A DNA stretch of 64,000 nucleotides from Bacillus pseudomycoides DSM 12442 (GCF_000161455.1 NZ_CM000745.1:2850926-2914925), one strand, 5' to 3'; counted from the first letter of the stretch, positions 9,197-18,723 are shown. The notes: generated from the sequence alone by a model not told the origin. Numbers and translations are program-made.

Positions 9197-10681
9197 TTAG
9201 TTTAGGTTCACCCAAACACTCTTCACTTCTGTATAGTTATTTAATGCATAAGAACCCATTTCACGGCCAAGGCCAGATTGCTTAAATCCACCAAATGGAG
9301 AAGCTGCATCAAATACGTTGTAACAGTTTACCCATACTGTACCAGCACGAACTTTACTTGCAATGTAATGTGCATTCTTTACATTTTCTGTCCATACACC
9401 AGCGGCTAAGCCAAATGATGACTTATTTGCACGTTCAATTACTTCGTCAATATCATTAAACGGCAATGCAGAGATGACAGGACCAAAAATTTCTTCTTTT
9501 GCAATTGTCATTTCATCATTTACGTCCGCAAATACAGTTGGAGCGACGAAATAACCTTGCTCGTATGGTTTGTTTCCACCAACAAGTACTTCTGCGCCTT
9601 CTTCGATCCCTTTTTCAATGTATCCCATAACGCGTTTTTGTTGTTCTTCAGAAACAAGAGGTCCAATTGTAGTTTGTGGATCTAGACCTGCACCTTGTGT
9701 TAATTTTTTTGAATATAGAACAAGGTCAGCCATAACATTATCATACATTTTCTTTGGAATAAATAAACGTGACCCTGCACAGCATACTTGACCTTGGTTA
9801 AACATAACACCGGAAAGTGCTGCTGGGATTGCTCGAGATAAATCAGCATCTGGTAAAATAATATTCGGTGATTTACCTCCAAGTTCTAATGTAACTCGTT
9901 TTAATGTTTCAGATGCTTGTCTCATAATTTGTTTACCAACCGGAGTAGAACCCGTAAATGCAATTTTATCAACGAGAGGATGATTGACAAGAGCTTGTCC
10001 AGCTGTCTCGCCAAATCCTGGTACGATGTTGACAACGCCTTTTGGGAATCCAGCCTCTTCAAATAATTCAGCTAAGTATAGAGCGGAAAGAGGTGTTTGT
10101 TCTGCTGGCTTCAATACGATTGTACAACCAGTTGCAAGAGCAGCCCCCATTTTCCACATTGCCATAAGGAGTGGGAAGTTCCACGGAATAATTTGCCCAA
10201 CAACACCAACAGCTTCATGGCGTGTATAGTTAAAATATTCACCAGAGACTGGGATTGTTTGACCGACAATTTTTGTAGCCCAGCCAGCGTAATAACGCAT
10301 ATGTTCAATTGCAAGCGGAATGTCTGCTGCTAATGTTTCGCGAATTGGTTTCCCATTATCCAATGTTTCAAGTTGTGCAAGTTCCTCTTTGTGTTCCTCC
10401 ATTAAATCTGCAAGTTTATACATAAGACGGCTGCGTTCAGCGCCGCTCATACGCGACCAAGGTCCTTCATCAAATGCAACTCTAGCAGCTACTACAGCTT
10501 TATGAATATCTTCGCGACCAGCTTCGGAAACAATCGCAAGTGTTTCGCCAGTTGCTGGGTTAGGAGTTTTAAATGTCTTTCCGGAAGCGCTTTCGACGAA
10601 CGCCCCATTCACATATAATTTTTTTGTTCCTTGAAGAAACTTTTCTACTTTTTCATGAAGATTTACAGCTAGTTGACTCAT
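9197..10681 (-). CDS. dhaS: NAD-dependent aldehyde dehydrogenase (DhaS type)
   Basis: A 494-aa ALDH superfamily enzyme of normal length. NAD-binding PWNFPLLMAMWK and FTGSTPVGKQ precede the catalytic Glu in LELGGKSPNI (about residue 266) and the nucleophile Cys in FNQGQVCCAGSR (about residue 300). It oxidises aldehydes to carboxylates in the cytoplasm; the B. subtilis counterpart is DhaS. AGGGGG precedes the ATG. It is monocistronic and divergent from the symporter pair, sharing a 274-bp intergenic region with an inverted repeat. Confidence 0.92.
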   Translation of the reverse strand: MSQLAVNLHEKVEKFLQGTKKLYVNGAFVESASGKTFKTPNPATGETLAIVSEAGREDIHKAVVAARVAFDEGPWSRMSGAERSRLMYKLADLMEEHKEELAQLETLDNGKPIRETLAADIPLAIEHMRYYAGWATKIVGQTIPVSGEYFNYTRHEAVGVVGQIIPWNFPLLMAMWKMGAALATGCTIVLKPAEQTPLSALYLAELFEEAGFPKGVVNIVPGFGETAGQALVNHPLVDKIAFTGSTPVGKQIMRQASETLKRVTLELGGKSPNIILPDADLSRAIPAALSGVMFNQGQVCCAGSRLFIPKKMYDNVMADLVLYSKKLTQGAGLDPQTTIGPLVSEEQQKRVMGYIEKGIEEGAEVLVGGNKPYEQGYFVAPTVFADVNDEMTIAKEEIFGPVISALPFNDIDEVIERANKSSFGLAAGVWTENVKNAHYIASKVRAGTVWVNCYNVFDAASPFGGFKQSGLGREMGSYALNNYTEVKSVWVNLN

Positions 10682-10879
10682 TGTACAACCCCCTTGAAAA
10701 TATAATGTAAACGCAGTACGAGACGGCGTTTATTCCTGTAACAAAGTTGTAAAGAAACTAGATGGAAGACCTCTAATTTTAATCATAAATAATAAAGACT
10801 GAAAATTCAAATTTCATTTACATTACAATTGTAAAAATTATGTAATACAGAGTTGGATTCTATATATTTGCAAAAAATC

Positions 10880-10916
10880 TTTCTAGTTTTTCTTTTCTAG
10901 TAGGAAAAACTAGAAA
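10880..10916. promoter_or_regulatory. Inverted repeat between aldehyde dehydrogenase and symporter genes
   Basis: TTTCTAGTTTTTC and GAAAAACTAGAAA are perfect 13-bp arms with an 11-nt spacer that itself contains TTTCTAG. It lies 39 bp upstream of the start at 10956 and next to a TACAAT -10-like sequence. There is no T-run on the coding side, so an operator is likelier than a terminator. Confidence 0.45.
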
Positions 10917-10955
10917 AACAATGTTACAATTATACATCGTGAGAGGAGGGAGAAA

Positions 10956-11234
10956 ATGAAGGATTATCATGATGATCCACGCTTTCGAATTGCCCATAGA
11001 GAGGCGTTAATTGGTCTTGGACTTGCTTTTATCAATTTTATAATATGGTATGGATTTGCCTATGGGCTTGGGAGTAAAGATCCAAGTGAATATACATATG
11101 TATTAGGTTTTCCGGCATGGTTTTTTTATAGTTGTATAGTCGGTTTTGGTGTAGTAGTTATACTTCTTATTTTAATCGTGCGTTTTGCATTTCAAGATAT
11201 TTCGCTCGATGAGGAAGAAAAAAGTGAGGAATGA
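10956..11234 (+). CDS. YhdT-like small membrane subunit (DUF997)
   Basis: A 92-aa protein with two membrane helices. A Asp/Arg-rich N terminus leads into helices with WYGFAYGLG and FPAWFFYSCIVGF, and an acidic tail follows. This is the DUF997/YhdT pattern, regularly encoded just upstream of PanF-type sodium symporters. GAGAGGAGGGAG gives a strong ribosome binding site. The stop is 3 nt before the next start, so the two genes are translationally linked. Confidence 0.85.
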   Translation: MKDYHDDPRFRIAHREALIGLGLAFINFIIWYGFAYGLGSKDPSEYTYVLGFPAWFFYSCIVGFGVVVILLILIVRFAFQDISLDEEEKSEE

Positions 11235-11237
11235 TAA

Positions 11238-12674
11238 ATGAATTGGTACGTAATAATCCCAATGATAATTTCTTTTATCGTTGTATTTTTAATTGGTGTA
11301 TATGCATCCAGACGTGTACAAGCAACTGCTCATAATAAATTTTTACAAGAATATTTTCTTGGAGGACGTGAGCTTGGCGGTCTATTATTAGCTATGACAA
11401 TGATTGCTACGTACGGTAGTGCGAGTAGTTTTATCGGTGGACCTGGAATTGCATACAATATGGGGCTTGGATGGGTATTATTATCAGCAATCCAGGTTGT
11501 AACGGGTTACATTGTCTTGACGGTAATTGGTAAAAAGTTTGCAATCATTGCAAGAAAGATGGAAGCAATTACGCTTATTGATTATTTAAAAGGAAGATAT
11601 AATCATAAAGCAGTGGTCATTCTTTCAGCAGTATGTATTATTATCTTTTTATTTTCGGCAACAGTTGCTCAGTGGGTTGGAGGCGGAAGGTTAATTGAAT
11701 CGTTAACAGGTCTTTCGTATACAACGGCTTTATTTCTTTTTACATTCTCTGTACTTGTATACGTTTTAATTGGTGGATTCCGCGCAGTTGCTTTATCTGA
11801 TACATTGCTCGGCATTATTATGTTAGCAGGTACGACAATTATTTTAATTGCAACAGTGATTGCTGGTGGCGGGATTGAAAAGATTATGCAAGAACTGGTT
11901 CGAATTAATCCCAATTTAATTACACCATTTGGTGCAGATGGCAGTTTAACGAAAACGTATGTGACATCATTTTGGATATTAATTGGTGTTGGTGTTGTTG
12001 GATTACCGCAAATTAGCGTGCGTGCGATGTCTTATAAAAATTCAAAAGCGATGCATCAAGCTTTAATTATCGGGACAATTGTTGTTGGTACAATTATGAT
12101 TGGTATGCACTTAACAGGTGTATTTGCACGCGTGGTGCTTCCAGGCGTAACTGTACCAGACAAAGTAATGCCACTTCTTGCGATGGAAGTATTGCCACCT
12201 TGGCTTGCTGGAATCTTTTTGGCTGCCCCAATGGCGGCAATTATGTCAACGGTAAACTCACTTTTACTACTGGTGAGTTCATCCATTATTAAAGATATAT
12301 ATGTGAACTATATAAATGAAAATGCGGCGGATACAACAATAAAAAAAGGAAGTCTATGGATTACGGGTATCATTGGTTTACTTGTATATGCCGCAGCTAT
12401 TAAACCGCCAGATTTCTTAATATGGTTAAACTTATTTTCCTTTGGTGGCTTAGAAGCAGCATTTATTTGGCCTATTGTTTTAGGGCTATATTGGAAGAGA
12501 GGGAATGCAGTTGGCGCGCTTGCATCCATTCTGGTTGGTGTGAGTTCTTATATGCTATTTCACCTTTGTTTTCCAAATCCGTTTGGTATACATACAGTTG
12601 TGTTTCCGATTTGTTTTGCTTTCATTGCGTATGTAATAGGTAGTATGTTAACTTCAAATAAAGTGAAACTTTAA
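11238..12674 (+). CDS. panF: Sodium/pantothenate symporter (PanF, SSS family)
   Basis: A 478-aa sodium:solute symporter with about 13 hydrophobic segments. Features include FFLGGRELGG-like EYFLGGRELGG, ATYGSASSFIGGPGIAY and APMAAIMSTVNSLLLLVSSSI, which match PanF, the Na+-driven pantothenate importer (a coenzyme A precursor route). The YhdT-like partner directly upstream supports PanF over proline or other SSS carriers, though substrate is inferred. The final codons and stop (KVKL, TAA at 12672-12674) lie inside a bcr1-like repeat, so the native C terminus has been replaced or trimmed by the repeat. Confidence 0.88.
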   Translation: MNWYVIIPMIISFIVVFLIGVYASRRVQATAHNKFLQEYFLGGRELGGLLLAMTMIATYGSASSFIGGPGIAYNMGLGWVLLSAIQVVTGYIVLTVIGKKFAIIARKMEAITLIDYLKGRYNHKAVVILSAVCIIIFLFSATVAQWVGGGRLIESLTGLSYTTALFLFTFSVLVYVLIGGFRAVALSDTLLGIIMLAGTTIILIATVIAGGGIEKIMQELVRINPNLITPFGADGSLTKTYVTSFWILIGVGVVGLPQISVRAMSYKNSKAMHQALIIGTIVVGTIMIGMHLTGVFARVVLPGVTVPDKVMPLLAMEVLPPWLAGIFLAAPMAAIMSTVNSLLLLVSSSIIKDIYVNYINENAADTTIKKGSLWITGIIGLLVYAAAIKPPDFLIWLNLFSFGGLEAAFIWPIVLGLYWKRGNAVGALASILVGVSSYMLFHLCFPNPFGIHTVVFPICFAFIAYVIGSMLTSNKVKL

Positions 12675-12763
12675 TTAGTGGGAGGCTTCATTTCCTACCT
12701 AACTTCTTTGTTTTGGCTGAATTTTGAGGTGGAAGTGTTACTGTCCGCAAATAGCGGGATAAA
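12658..12763 (-). repeat. bcr1-like repeat, shortened copy
   Basis: On the minus strand it begins TTTATCCCGCTATTTGCGGA and ends AGTTTCACTTTAT, with ATAAA at both plus-strand boundaries (12658-12662, 12759-12763). It is 106 bp, shorter than the full unit because the GAGGGCTAATAAT section is missing. It overlaps the last codons of panF. Confidence 0.75.
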
Positions 12764-12907
12764 GTAGCATAAAGATATAGATTTGAATAAAATATACAAA
12801 TTGGATAGGTTCTATATTTTTTAATCAATGATAGAAAAAGATGATTAGGTTGGGGCAAAAGAGTTTATGCTTTAACCAAATAAATTTGGTGAAAAAATAG
12901 GCAATAT

Positions 12908-12950
12908 AAAAAGTAGGGCTTTTATAGATTCAATAAGAGCTCTACTTTTT
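12908..12950. terminator. Bidirectional terminator
   Basis: AAAAAGTAG-GGCT and AGC-TCTACTTTTT pair around a 17-nt loop between the symporter and the convergent DoxX gene. Confidence 0.75.
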
Positions 12951-12966
12951 ATAATTAAAAACGTAA

Positions 12967-13482
12967 TTATGATGCAAATTTATGTGTAGGATAGGTTGGA
13001 TAGTTATTTTTATGTTTATGGAAAAGTTTTCGAAAAACAAATCCGTCTAGACCAACACGTCCAGCGTTATGTCCTGCAACTAAAACCAGTATAGACAATA
13101 GTATCATATTTGGATTTGTACTTATAGTTCCACTTAAAAGAAAAGCAGTGTTCATAATAATCCCGAAAAATACAGCGGTTTTGGTTAGCCCTCCTAAAAG
13201 AAGTCCAAGCCCAACTGAAATTTCTCCCCATTGTACGAGAAAGCTAAATAAATCAGCATGTGGAAGAGCAAAATGTTGTAGAAAATCAGCCCACCAGCCT
13301 TGTACAGCTGGATGATCTCCACTTGCTTTGGCAATTGCACCTTTTAAAAACCCGCTTGCGTCAAATGACTGACCAAAAAGCTTTCCTAATCCAGCAGATA
13401 ACCAAGCGTATCCTAAATATAAACGAAGGGGTAATAGAATAAATAAAGCTTTTTTGTTATTACGTAAAAAATCAATAAACAT
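12967..13482 (-). CDS. DoxX family membrane protein
   Basis: A 171-aa protein with four membrane helices. It shows the DoxX pattern: LRLYLGYAWLSAGLGKLFG near the N terminus, a loop of about 40 residues, then WGEISVGLGLLLGG and two more helices with a Lys/His-rich tail. DoxX proteins are quinol-oxidase subunit relatives or redox-linked membrane proteins of unclear role. I chose ATG 13482 because GGAGG lies 9 nt upstream; the open frame continues 41 codons further without a start signal. It is monocistronic. Confidence 0.88.
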   Translation of the reverse strand: MFIDFLRNNKKALFILLPLRLYLGYAWLSAGLGKLFGQSFDASGFLKGAIAKASGDHPAVQGWWADFLQHFALPHADLFSFLVQWGEISVGLGLLLGGLTKTAVFFGIIMNTAFLLSGTISTNPNMILLSILVLVAGHNAGRVGLDGFVFRKLFHKHKNNYPTYPTHKFAS

Positions 13483-13733
13483 AATAAATTCCTCCGATAC
13501 ATAATAAAATGTATTTACAAGTTTATTATGTATTTTTGTGAATCGAATCACAATGAACGAAATTTGAACAAATGGTTCAATCCAGTGGTTGTTTGAATAA
13601 TTCATCGTTTGTTCAAAAAGCAGTGTGTGAATACAGTGTGATTTTAATTTATGGCGTATATGGTTTAAAAAATAGTTAACATGTATTTTGGTTTATACCA
13701 TAATAAGAGGTGCAGGGATGGGGGGGAAGTGCC

Positions 13734-14666
13734 ATGAAAAAGGTGCTTTTTTTGGGAGATCCAGGTATTGATGATTCTTTAGCCATTATGTATGGGCTAT
13801 TACATCCTGAGATTGAAATCGTTGGGATTGTAACTGGATATGGAAATGTAACACAAGAGCAAGCAACGAGCAATGCTGCGTATTTAATGCAACTAGCAGG
13901 CAGAGAGGATATACCGATTATAAATGGAGCAAAAATGCCATTGTCAGGTGAATTTACAACATATTATCCGGAAATTCATGGAGCGGAAGGATTAGGGCCA
14001 ATTCGCCCTCCAAAAACGATTCAACCAAATATTAAATCGTTTTGTGCAATCTTTGACATAATCCAGCGTTATAAAAAAGAAATTATTATTGTTGATACAG
14101 GAAGATCAACAAGTTTAGCAACGGCGTTTATATTAGGTAAAGATATAATGAAAGATGTAAAAGAATATTACTGTATGGGTGGAGCATTTCTTGTTCCAGG
14201 GAATGTTACCCCTGTAGCAGAGGCGAATTTTCATGGAGATGCACTTGCTGCAAATTTAGTCATGCAGTATGCAAAAAACGTAACATTAATCCCTCTAAAT
14301 GTTACAAGTGAATCAATCGTTACACCTGAAACTGTGCATTATATAAAAAAACATTCACAAACTGCATTTAACAAATTAATTGAACCTATATTTCAATATT
14401 ATTATAAGGCATATAAGAAAATAAATCCGAAAATTACCGGAAGCCCCATTCATGATGTGCTTACGATGATGGCAGTTGTAAATCCTTCTATGGTTGAATA
14501 TGTATATCGGAAAGTAGAAGTTGATTTAGAAGGTAGTGCAAAGGGGGAAAGTATCGCTGATTTTCGGCCACAACCCGATGCGAAAGCTCTTAAAAATTGG
14601 GTGCGAATTGGGTGGAAATTAAATTATAAGAAATTTGTTGAAAATTTTGTTCGAATTATGACGTAG
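13734..14666 (+). CDS. Nucleoside hydrolase (IUNH family)
   Basis: A 310-aa protein with the N-terminal calcium/ribose motif as GDPGIDDSLAI and the distal GSPIHDVLTMMAVVNP segment with the conserved His-Asp. It should cleave the N-glycosidic bond of a nucleoside to base plus ribose for salvage, in the cytoplasm. The first Asp of the usual DxDPGxDD motif is Leu here, while the DPGxDD aspartates thought to bind calcium and substrate are kept. ATG 13734 has GGGGGGAA 5 nt upstream; the eight-codon upstream extension is not needed. A terminator follows. Confidence 0.88.
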   Translation: MKKVLFLGDPGIDDSLAIMYGLLHPEIEIVGIVTGYGNVTQEQATSNAAYLMQLAGREDIPIINGAKMPLSGEFTTYYPEIHGAEGLGPIRPPKTIQPNIKSFCAIFDIIQRYKKEIIIVDTGRSTSLATAFILGKDIMKDVKEYYCMGGAFLVPGNVTPVAEANFHGDALAANLVMQYAKNVTLIPLNVTSESIVTPETVHYIKKHSQTAFNKLIEPIFQYYYKAYKKINPKITGSPIHDVLTMMAVVNPSMVEYVYRKVEVDLEGSAKGESIADFRPQPDAKALKNWVRIGWKLNYKKFVENFVRIMT

Positions 14667-14693
14667 ACATAATAGGAGATGACAAGTTAAAAT

Positions 14694-14733
14694 AATAGAG
14701 ACGATTATTTAGACAATCGTCTCTATTGTTTTG
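14694..14733 (+). terminator. Intrinsic terminator of the nucleoside hydrolase gene
   Basis: AATAGAGACGATT and AATCGTCTCTATT form a 13-bp perfect stem with an 8-nt loop, followed by GTTTTGTTT. Confidence 0.88.
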
Positions 14734-14792
14734 TTTATAACTATATATAACAGATAAAAGATAAAAGATGTAAATTAGGAGAGGGAATTCAC

Positions 14793-15902
14793 TTGAGAAA
14801 AGTTATAATATGTGCGGGAATCATTGGTGTATTCGTAGTACTTATATCCGGTAACTTTTTAGTAAAAAAAGTTTGGAGCTCTAATAATGATGATGCTCAA
14901 TTTATTGCCTCATTTGTTGAAGAACATAAAGATGAAAAAAATAGTGCCCTACTTATAAAGCGAAATGATAAAGTTGTTTATTCTGTGAATCCAGATGTCG
15001 TGTTACCAGTTGCGAGCACGATGAAGTTAATTGTTGCACTTGAATTTACGAAACAAGTTGTAGATGGGAGAATTGACCCAAATAGTTATGTGTCAATTGA
15101 TGATGTAAATCGTTACTATATTCCAAATACAGATGGTGGTGCGCAGGATCGTTGGCAAAAGTATTTAATGAAAACTGGTAAAATGGATGGAAATGCAATT
15201 TCTTTAGAAGAAGTTGCGAAAGGGATGATGAAATTTAGTTCAAATGCAAATACAGAATATTTAATGGATCGACTTGGACTAGATTATATTAACCAAAATT
15301 TACAAAATCTATCACTTCCTTCACATCAACCGTTATTTCCTATTGTTTCTTCTCTATACATTCCGGGATATTTGCATAAGGAACTGCATATTCCAAAATC
15401 TAAATTAGAGAAAAAGTTAAAAGAAATGTCTTCAGAAGAATATCGTCGTTATGCTATGTTAATACATGAACGGTTAAAAGAGAAAGGACCGTTATTACAA
15501 AAAGAAATTCCGCTCTATTTAGAAGGGAAATATGAAAAAATATGGTCAGATAAGTTGCCAGCTGCATCCGCAAATGATTATATGGTGCTTCTGGAAAAAG
15601 CGAATCATAAAAAAGGATTTACAAAGGCTGGAGAAAATGAGTGGGCAAATCTTGTTGAAACGGACATGAAAGCAAAGAAGTATCGTAAGTCATTCCGGCA
15701 TGCTGGACAAAAAAATGGGTATACCCCATGGACATTAGCAAAAGCAGCTTATGCCACTGATAAACTTGGGAATTGTACAGAAATTGTATTTTTAGCAAAT
15801 CAATTGGATGAAGATGATAGTACAGAGCTTCGTAAGCACTTACTGAATTTACAGTTCCAGGTGTTAAAAAGTGAAAAATATGATGCCACTGTTATTAAAT
15901 AA
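14793..15902 (+). CDS. Membrane-anchored class A beta-lactamase-fold serine hydrolase
   Basis: A 369-aa protein. An N-terminal hydrophobic segment (VIICAGIIGVFVVLISGNFLV) anchors or exports it. The catalytic S-x-x-K occurs as ASTMKL (about residue 76), an SxN-type element as FSSNANTEYL, and the usual KTG box appears as GQKNGYT. The core matches the beta-lactamase2/class A-like family, so it may be a carboxypeptidase, esterase or transpeptidase-like enzyme outside the membrane rather than a resistance enzyme. TTG 14793 has GGAGAGGG upstream. It is monocistronic with its own terminator. Confidence 0.78.
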   Translation: MRKVIICAGIIGVFVVLISGNFLVKKVWSSNNDDAQFIASFVEEHKDEKNSALLIKRNDKVVYSVNPDVVLPVASTMKLIVALEFTKQVVDGRIDPNSYVSIDDVNRYYIPNTDGGAQDRWQKYLMKTGKMDGNAISLEEVAKGMMKFSSNANTEYLMDRLGLDYINQNLQNLSLPSHQPLFPIVSSLYIPGYLHKELHIPKSKLEKKLKEMSSEEYRRYAMLIHERLKEKGPLLQKEIPLYLEGKYEKIWSDKLPAASANDYMVLLEKANHKKGFTKAGENEWANLVETDMKAKKYRKSFRHAGQKNGYTPWTLAKAAYATDKLGNCTEIVFLANQLDEDDSTELRKHLLNLQFQVLKSEKYDATVIK

Positions 15903-15928
15903 ACCCGATGCGTGAAGCATCGGGTTTA
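15901..15928 (+). terminator. Intrinsic terminator
   Basis: AAACCCGATGC and GCATCGGGTTT form an 11-bp perfect stem with a 5-nt loop, followed by ATTTTTAT; it begins within the preceding stop codon. Confidence 0.9.
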
Positions 15929-15930
15929 TT

Positions 15931-16064
15931 TTTATCCCGCTATTTGTGGGCAGTAAGACCCCACTGATGGGAGTTTCACTTTATCCCGTAAAGACCCGAT
16001 TGGTGAGGGCTAATAATTAATGGGGAGATGAAGGGATTCCCCACTAATTATAGTTTCACTTTAT
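15931..16064 (+). repeat. bcr1-like repeat
   Basis: It begins TTTATCCCGCTATTTGTGGG and ends AGTTTCACTTTAT (TTTAT at 15931-15935 and 16060-16064). An internal AGTTTCACTTTATCCCG at 15972-15987 looks like a second element end, so this 134-bp copy may be a rearranged or nested unit. Confidence 0.8.
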
Positions 16065-16130
16065 ACAAGCACCTTTTCAAAAGCTCAGGGTATGATGATT
16101 AGTAATAACTGGGCGAAAGGGGAAAAGGTG

Positions 16131-17639
16131 ATGAAACAAAATAAGGAGGAATTTATAAAGAGTGAGGGCGCTGATTTCCCTGGGGAGACCTATGCAAATT
16201 GTGTGCTACAGCATGTGTTTCAATTTCAGCGAGATTACTTGTTGCAAGAGATGTTTATGATTCATCGTGCTCATATTATCATGCTTATTGAGCAAAAATT
16301 AATGAAACAAAAAGATGCAAAAGTTATTTTAACAGCGTTAGAAAAAGTGGCACAAATTCCAAAGAGTCAATTACTGTATGAGAAGGAGCATGAAGATCTC
16401 TTTTTTTTAGTGGAGCATTTAATTGGGCAAGAAGCAAATCATAATTTTGTAAGTAATATGCATATTGGCAGGAGCCGGAATGATATGGGGGTCGCGATGT
16501 ATCGGATGAGTTTGCGTCGCTATTTACTCCGTTATATAGAGCATTTTCTTCTTTTACAAGAAAGTGTGTTAGAAGTTGCGAATGAACATATGGAAACAAT
16601 CATGCCTGCTTACACGCACACACAACCTGCCCAGCCGACAACATTCGGTCATTATATGTTAGCAATATATGATACAATGCATCGGGATTTAGAGCGTGTT
16701 TGGAAGGTATATCATCTTGTCAATCAATCTCCTTTGGGTGCAGCTGCTCTATCTACTACAAGCTTTCCTATTAATAGACAGCAGGTTGCAAAGTTGCTCG
16801 GTTTTTCAAGTGTTATTGAAAATTCATATGACGCTATTGCAAGCGCAGACTATTTATTAGAAACAAGCGCGACACTTATGGTAGCGATGACGAATAGCAG
16901 TAGATGGCTCCATGATTTCTTACTACTAGCAACAAAAGAATACAATGGGATTACTGTTGCAAACCCATACGTACAAATCAGCAGTATAATGCCGCAAAAA
17001 CGGAACCCTGTTTCCATTGAACATGCTCGTGCTCTCGCTAGCAGTGCACTTGGAGAAACTTTCACTGTATTTCAAATGATTCATAATACACCGTTTGGAG
17101 ATATTGTTGATACAGAAGATGATTTGCAACCTTATTTGTATGAAGGAATCGAAAAGGCAATTCGTGTGTTTTGTATGATGAATGCAGTAATTCGAACGAT
17201 GAAGGTGGAAGATGAAGTTTTAAGAACTCGCTCGTTTCAACATGCGATTACAATAACCGATTTTGCAGACGCATTAACAAAAAATTATAAGATTCCTTTT
17301 CGGCGTGCTCATCGTGCTGCAAGTGATATTGCAACAATGTCTATACAGCAGAAAAAAGAGTTACATGAACTGAATTTCACAGAAGTAAACATATATTTAC
17401 AAGAAAACTTTCATGTAATACTTTCAGAAAAAGAATGGGATGATATTATATCACCAGAATCATTTGTTGAAAAACGGACTGTATATGGTGGGCCGAGCAA
17501 AAAAGAAATGGTACGTATGATTCAAAAGAGGAGAGAGTACTTTAAGAACGAAGAAATTACATTCGAAAGGGAAAAACAACGGATCTCACAAGCTGAAAAA
17601 GAAGTAATGACGATAGTCTGGAATATTATTGAATCGTAA
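16131..17639 (+). CDS. argH: Argininosuccinate lyase-like protein (ArgH paralogue)
   Basis: A 502-aa member of the fumarase/aspartase lyase superfamily. The signature SSIMPQKRNP (Ser in the mobile catalytic loop), HIGRSRNDM near residue 135 and YTHTQPAQPTTFGH match ArgH, which splits argininosuccinate into arginine and fumarate. No argG or other arginine gene is adjacent, and the C terminus carries an extra Lys/Glu-rich helical tail, so it may act on another argininosuccinate-like substrate. I prefer ATG 16131 (GGGG about 9 nt upstream) over ATG 16092, which lies just past the bcr1 repeat. Confidence 0.82.
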   Translation: MKQNKEEFIKSEGADFPGETYANCVLQHVFQFQRDYLLQEMFMIHRAHIIMLIEQKLMKQKDAKVILTALEKVAQIPKSQLLYEKEHEDLFFLVEHLIGQEANHNFVSNMHIGRSRNDMGVAMYRMSLRRYLLRYIEHFLLLQESVLEVANEHMETIMPAYTHTQPAQPTTFGHYMLAIYDTMHRDLERVWKVYHLVNQSPLGAAALSTTSFPINRQQVAKLLGFSSVIENSYDAIASADYLLETSATLMVAMTNSSRWLHDFLLLATKEYNGITVANPYVQISSIMPQKRNPVSIEHARALASSALGETFTVFQMIHNTPFGDIVDTEDDLQPYLYEGIEKAIRVFCMMNAVIRTMKVEDEVLRTRSFQHAITITDFADALTKNYKIPFRRAHRAASDIATMSIQQKKELHELNFTEVNIYLQENFHVILSEKEWDDIISPESFVEKRTVYGGPSKKEMVRMIQKRREYFKNEEITFEREKQRISQAEKEVMTIVWNIIES

Positions 17640-17886
17640 AAGCAGGATTTAATGAATGAATCGCCAATATTCTATTTAAATATAAAAATATAAATCCAAA
17701 TAAACCCCTTCTTTTTAGGTGGGAGAGAGCATACGGCCATGCATAGAAACGGTCAGATCCTTTTCCTGCCTCATGCCAAGGTAAAATAGAGAGAGAAAAT
17801 GAGTGTAAGTCACCTTTTCTTCTTCGTATCAACGACTTATATGTCGAAAAATCAAAAGGGATTTATATAGAAAGAAGAGATTGTCG

Positions 17887-18723
17887 ATGATTCAATTACA
17901 GGTATATAAAGATGTTTCTTACTTTAGGAAGGAAGTCACCTCCATTTTGGAAATGAATGAGCAAGAAAATAATTTATTATTAGGGGTGTTACAGTCTACG
18001 GAGAATCCGTTGTTTATGGCAATAGCAAAGCAAAATGAAAAAATTGCTCTTATACTTCTTCAAACTGAGAAAAAGAAAATGATTGTTGCTAAATCCGAGA
18101 TTTCGCAAGAGGCTATAGAGGGAATAGCGAAACAATTAACAAAGGTGTATCCAGATATACCGGAATTGATTGGTGAAAAGCGAGTGGTGAAACAATTAGC
18201 TGAAGAGATTGCAAAATTAGAACAAAAGAAGCTTTCTATTCGTATGAATCAAGGGGTGTATGAATTAAAAAAAGTAAAGAAGAAATGGGGTGAATATGGA
18301 GCTTTCCGGCGAGTAAACAGCGTTGAACTACCATTAATTGAAGAGTGGGTGCACCAATTTTGTGAAGATGTTCATTTGCCCACTACGGAAGAAAAAGCAA
18401 AACAAACTGCAAACACATTAGTAAGTACAAATCGGTTGTTTGGATGGGAAGTAGATGGGAGATTAGTTTCAGTAGCTGCAATTACAAGGCCTACTAAGAG
18501 TAATATTACAATCAATTTTGTATATACACCGAAAGAAGAACGTAAACAAGGGTACGCTTCTAATTGTGTAGCTGCCCTTAGCCAGCTCATGTTAGACCGA
18601 GGTTATAAAACAACTACTTTATATACAGACTTAGCAAATCCAACGTCGAATAAGATTTACCAAGAGATAGGATATGAACCAATAATGGAATCTGTATTAA
18701 TATTTTTAGAACCGATAAGATAA
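17887..18723 (+). CDS. GNAT family N-acetyltransferase
   Basis: A 278-aa protein. The C-terminal half carries a GNAT core: VSVAAITRPT, INFVYTPKEERKQGYAS (the acetyl-CoA-binding R/Q-x-x-G-x-G/A region), then LYTDLANPTSNKIYQEIGY. The N-terminal half is an additional domain seen in double-GNAT Bacillus proteins. Substrate unknown. ATG 17887 with GAAGAGA 7 nt upstream is preferred over TTG 17881. The 247-bp gap before it shows nothing I can assign. It is convergent with yueD and separated by a terminator. Confidence 0.85.
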   Translation: MIQLQVYKDVSYFRKEVTSILEMNEQENNLLLGVLQSTENPLFMAIAKQNEKIALILLQTEKKKMIVAKSEISQEAIEGIAKQLTKVYPDIPELIGEKRVVKQLAEEIAKLEQKKLSIRMNQGVYELKKVKKKWGEYGAFRRVNSVELPLIEEWVHQFCEDVHLPTTEEKAKQTANTLVSTNRLFGWEVDGRLVSVAAITRPTKSNITINFVYTPKEERKQGYASNCVAALSQLMLDRGYKTTTLYTDLANPTSNKIYQEIGYEPIMESVLIFLEPIR

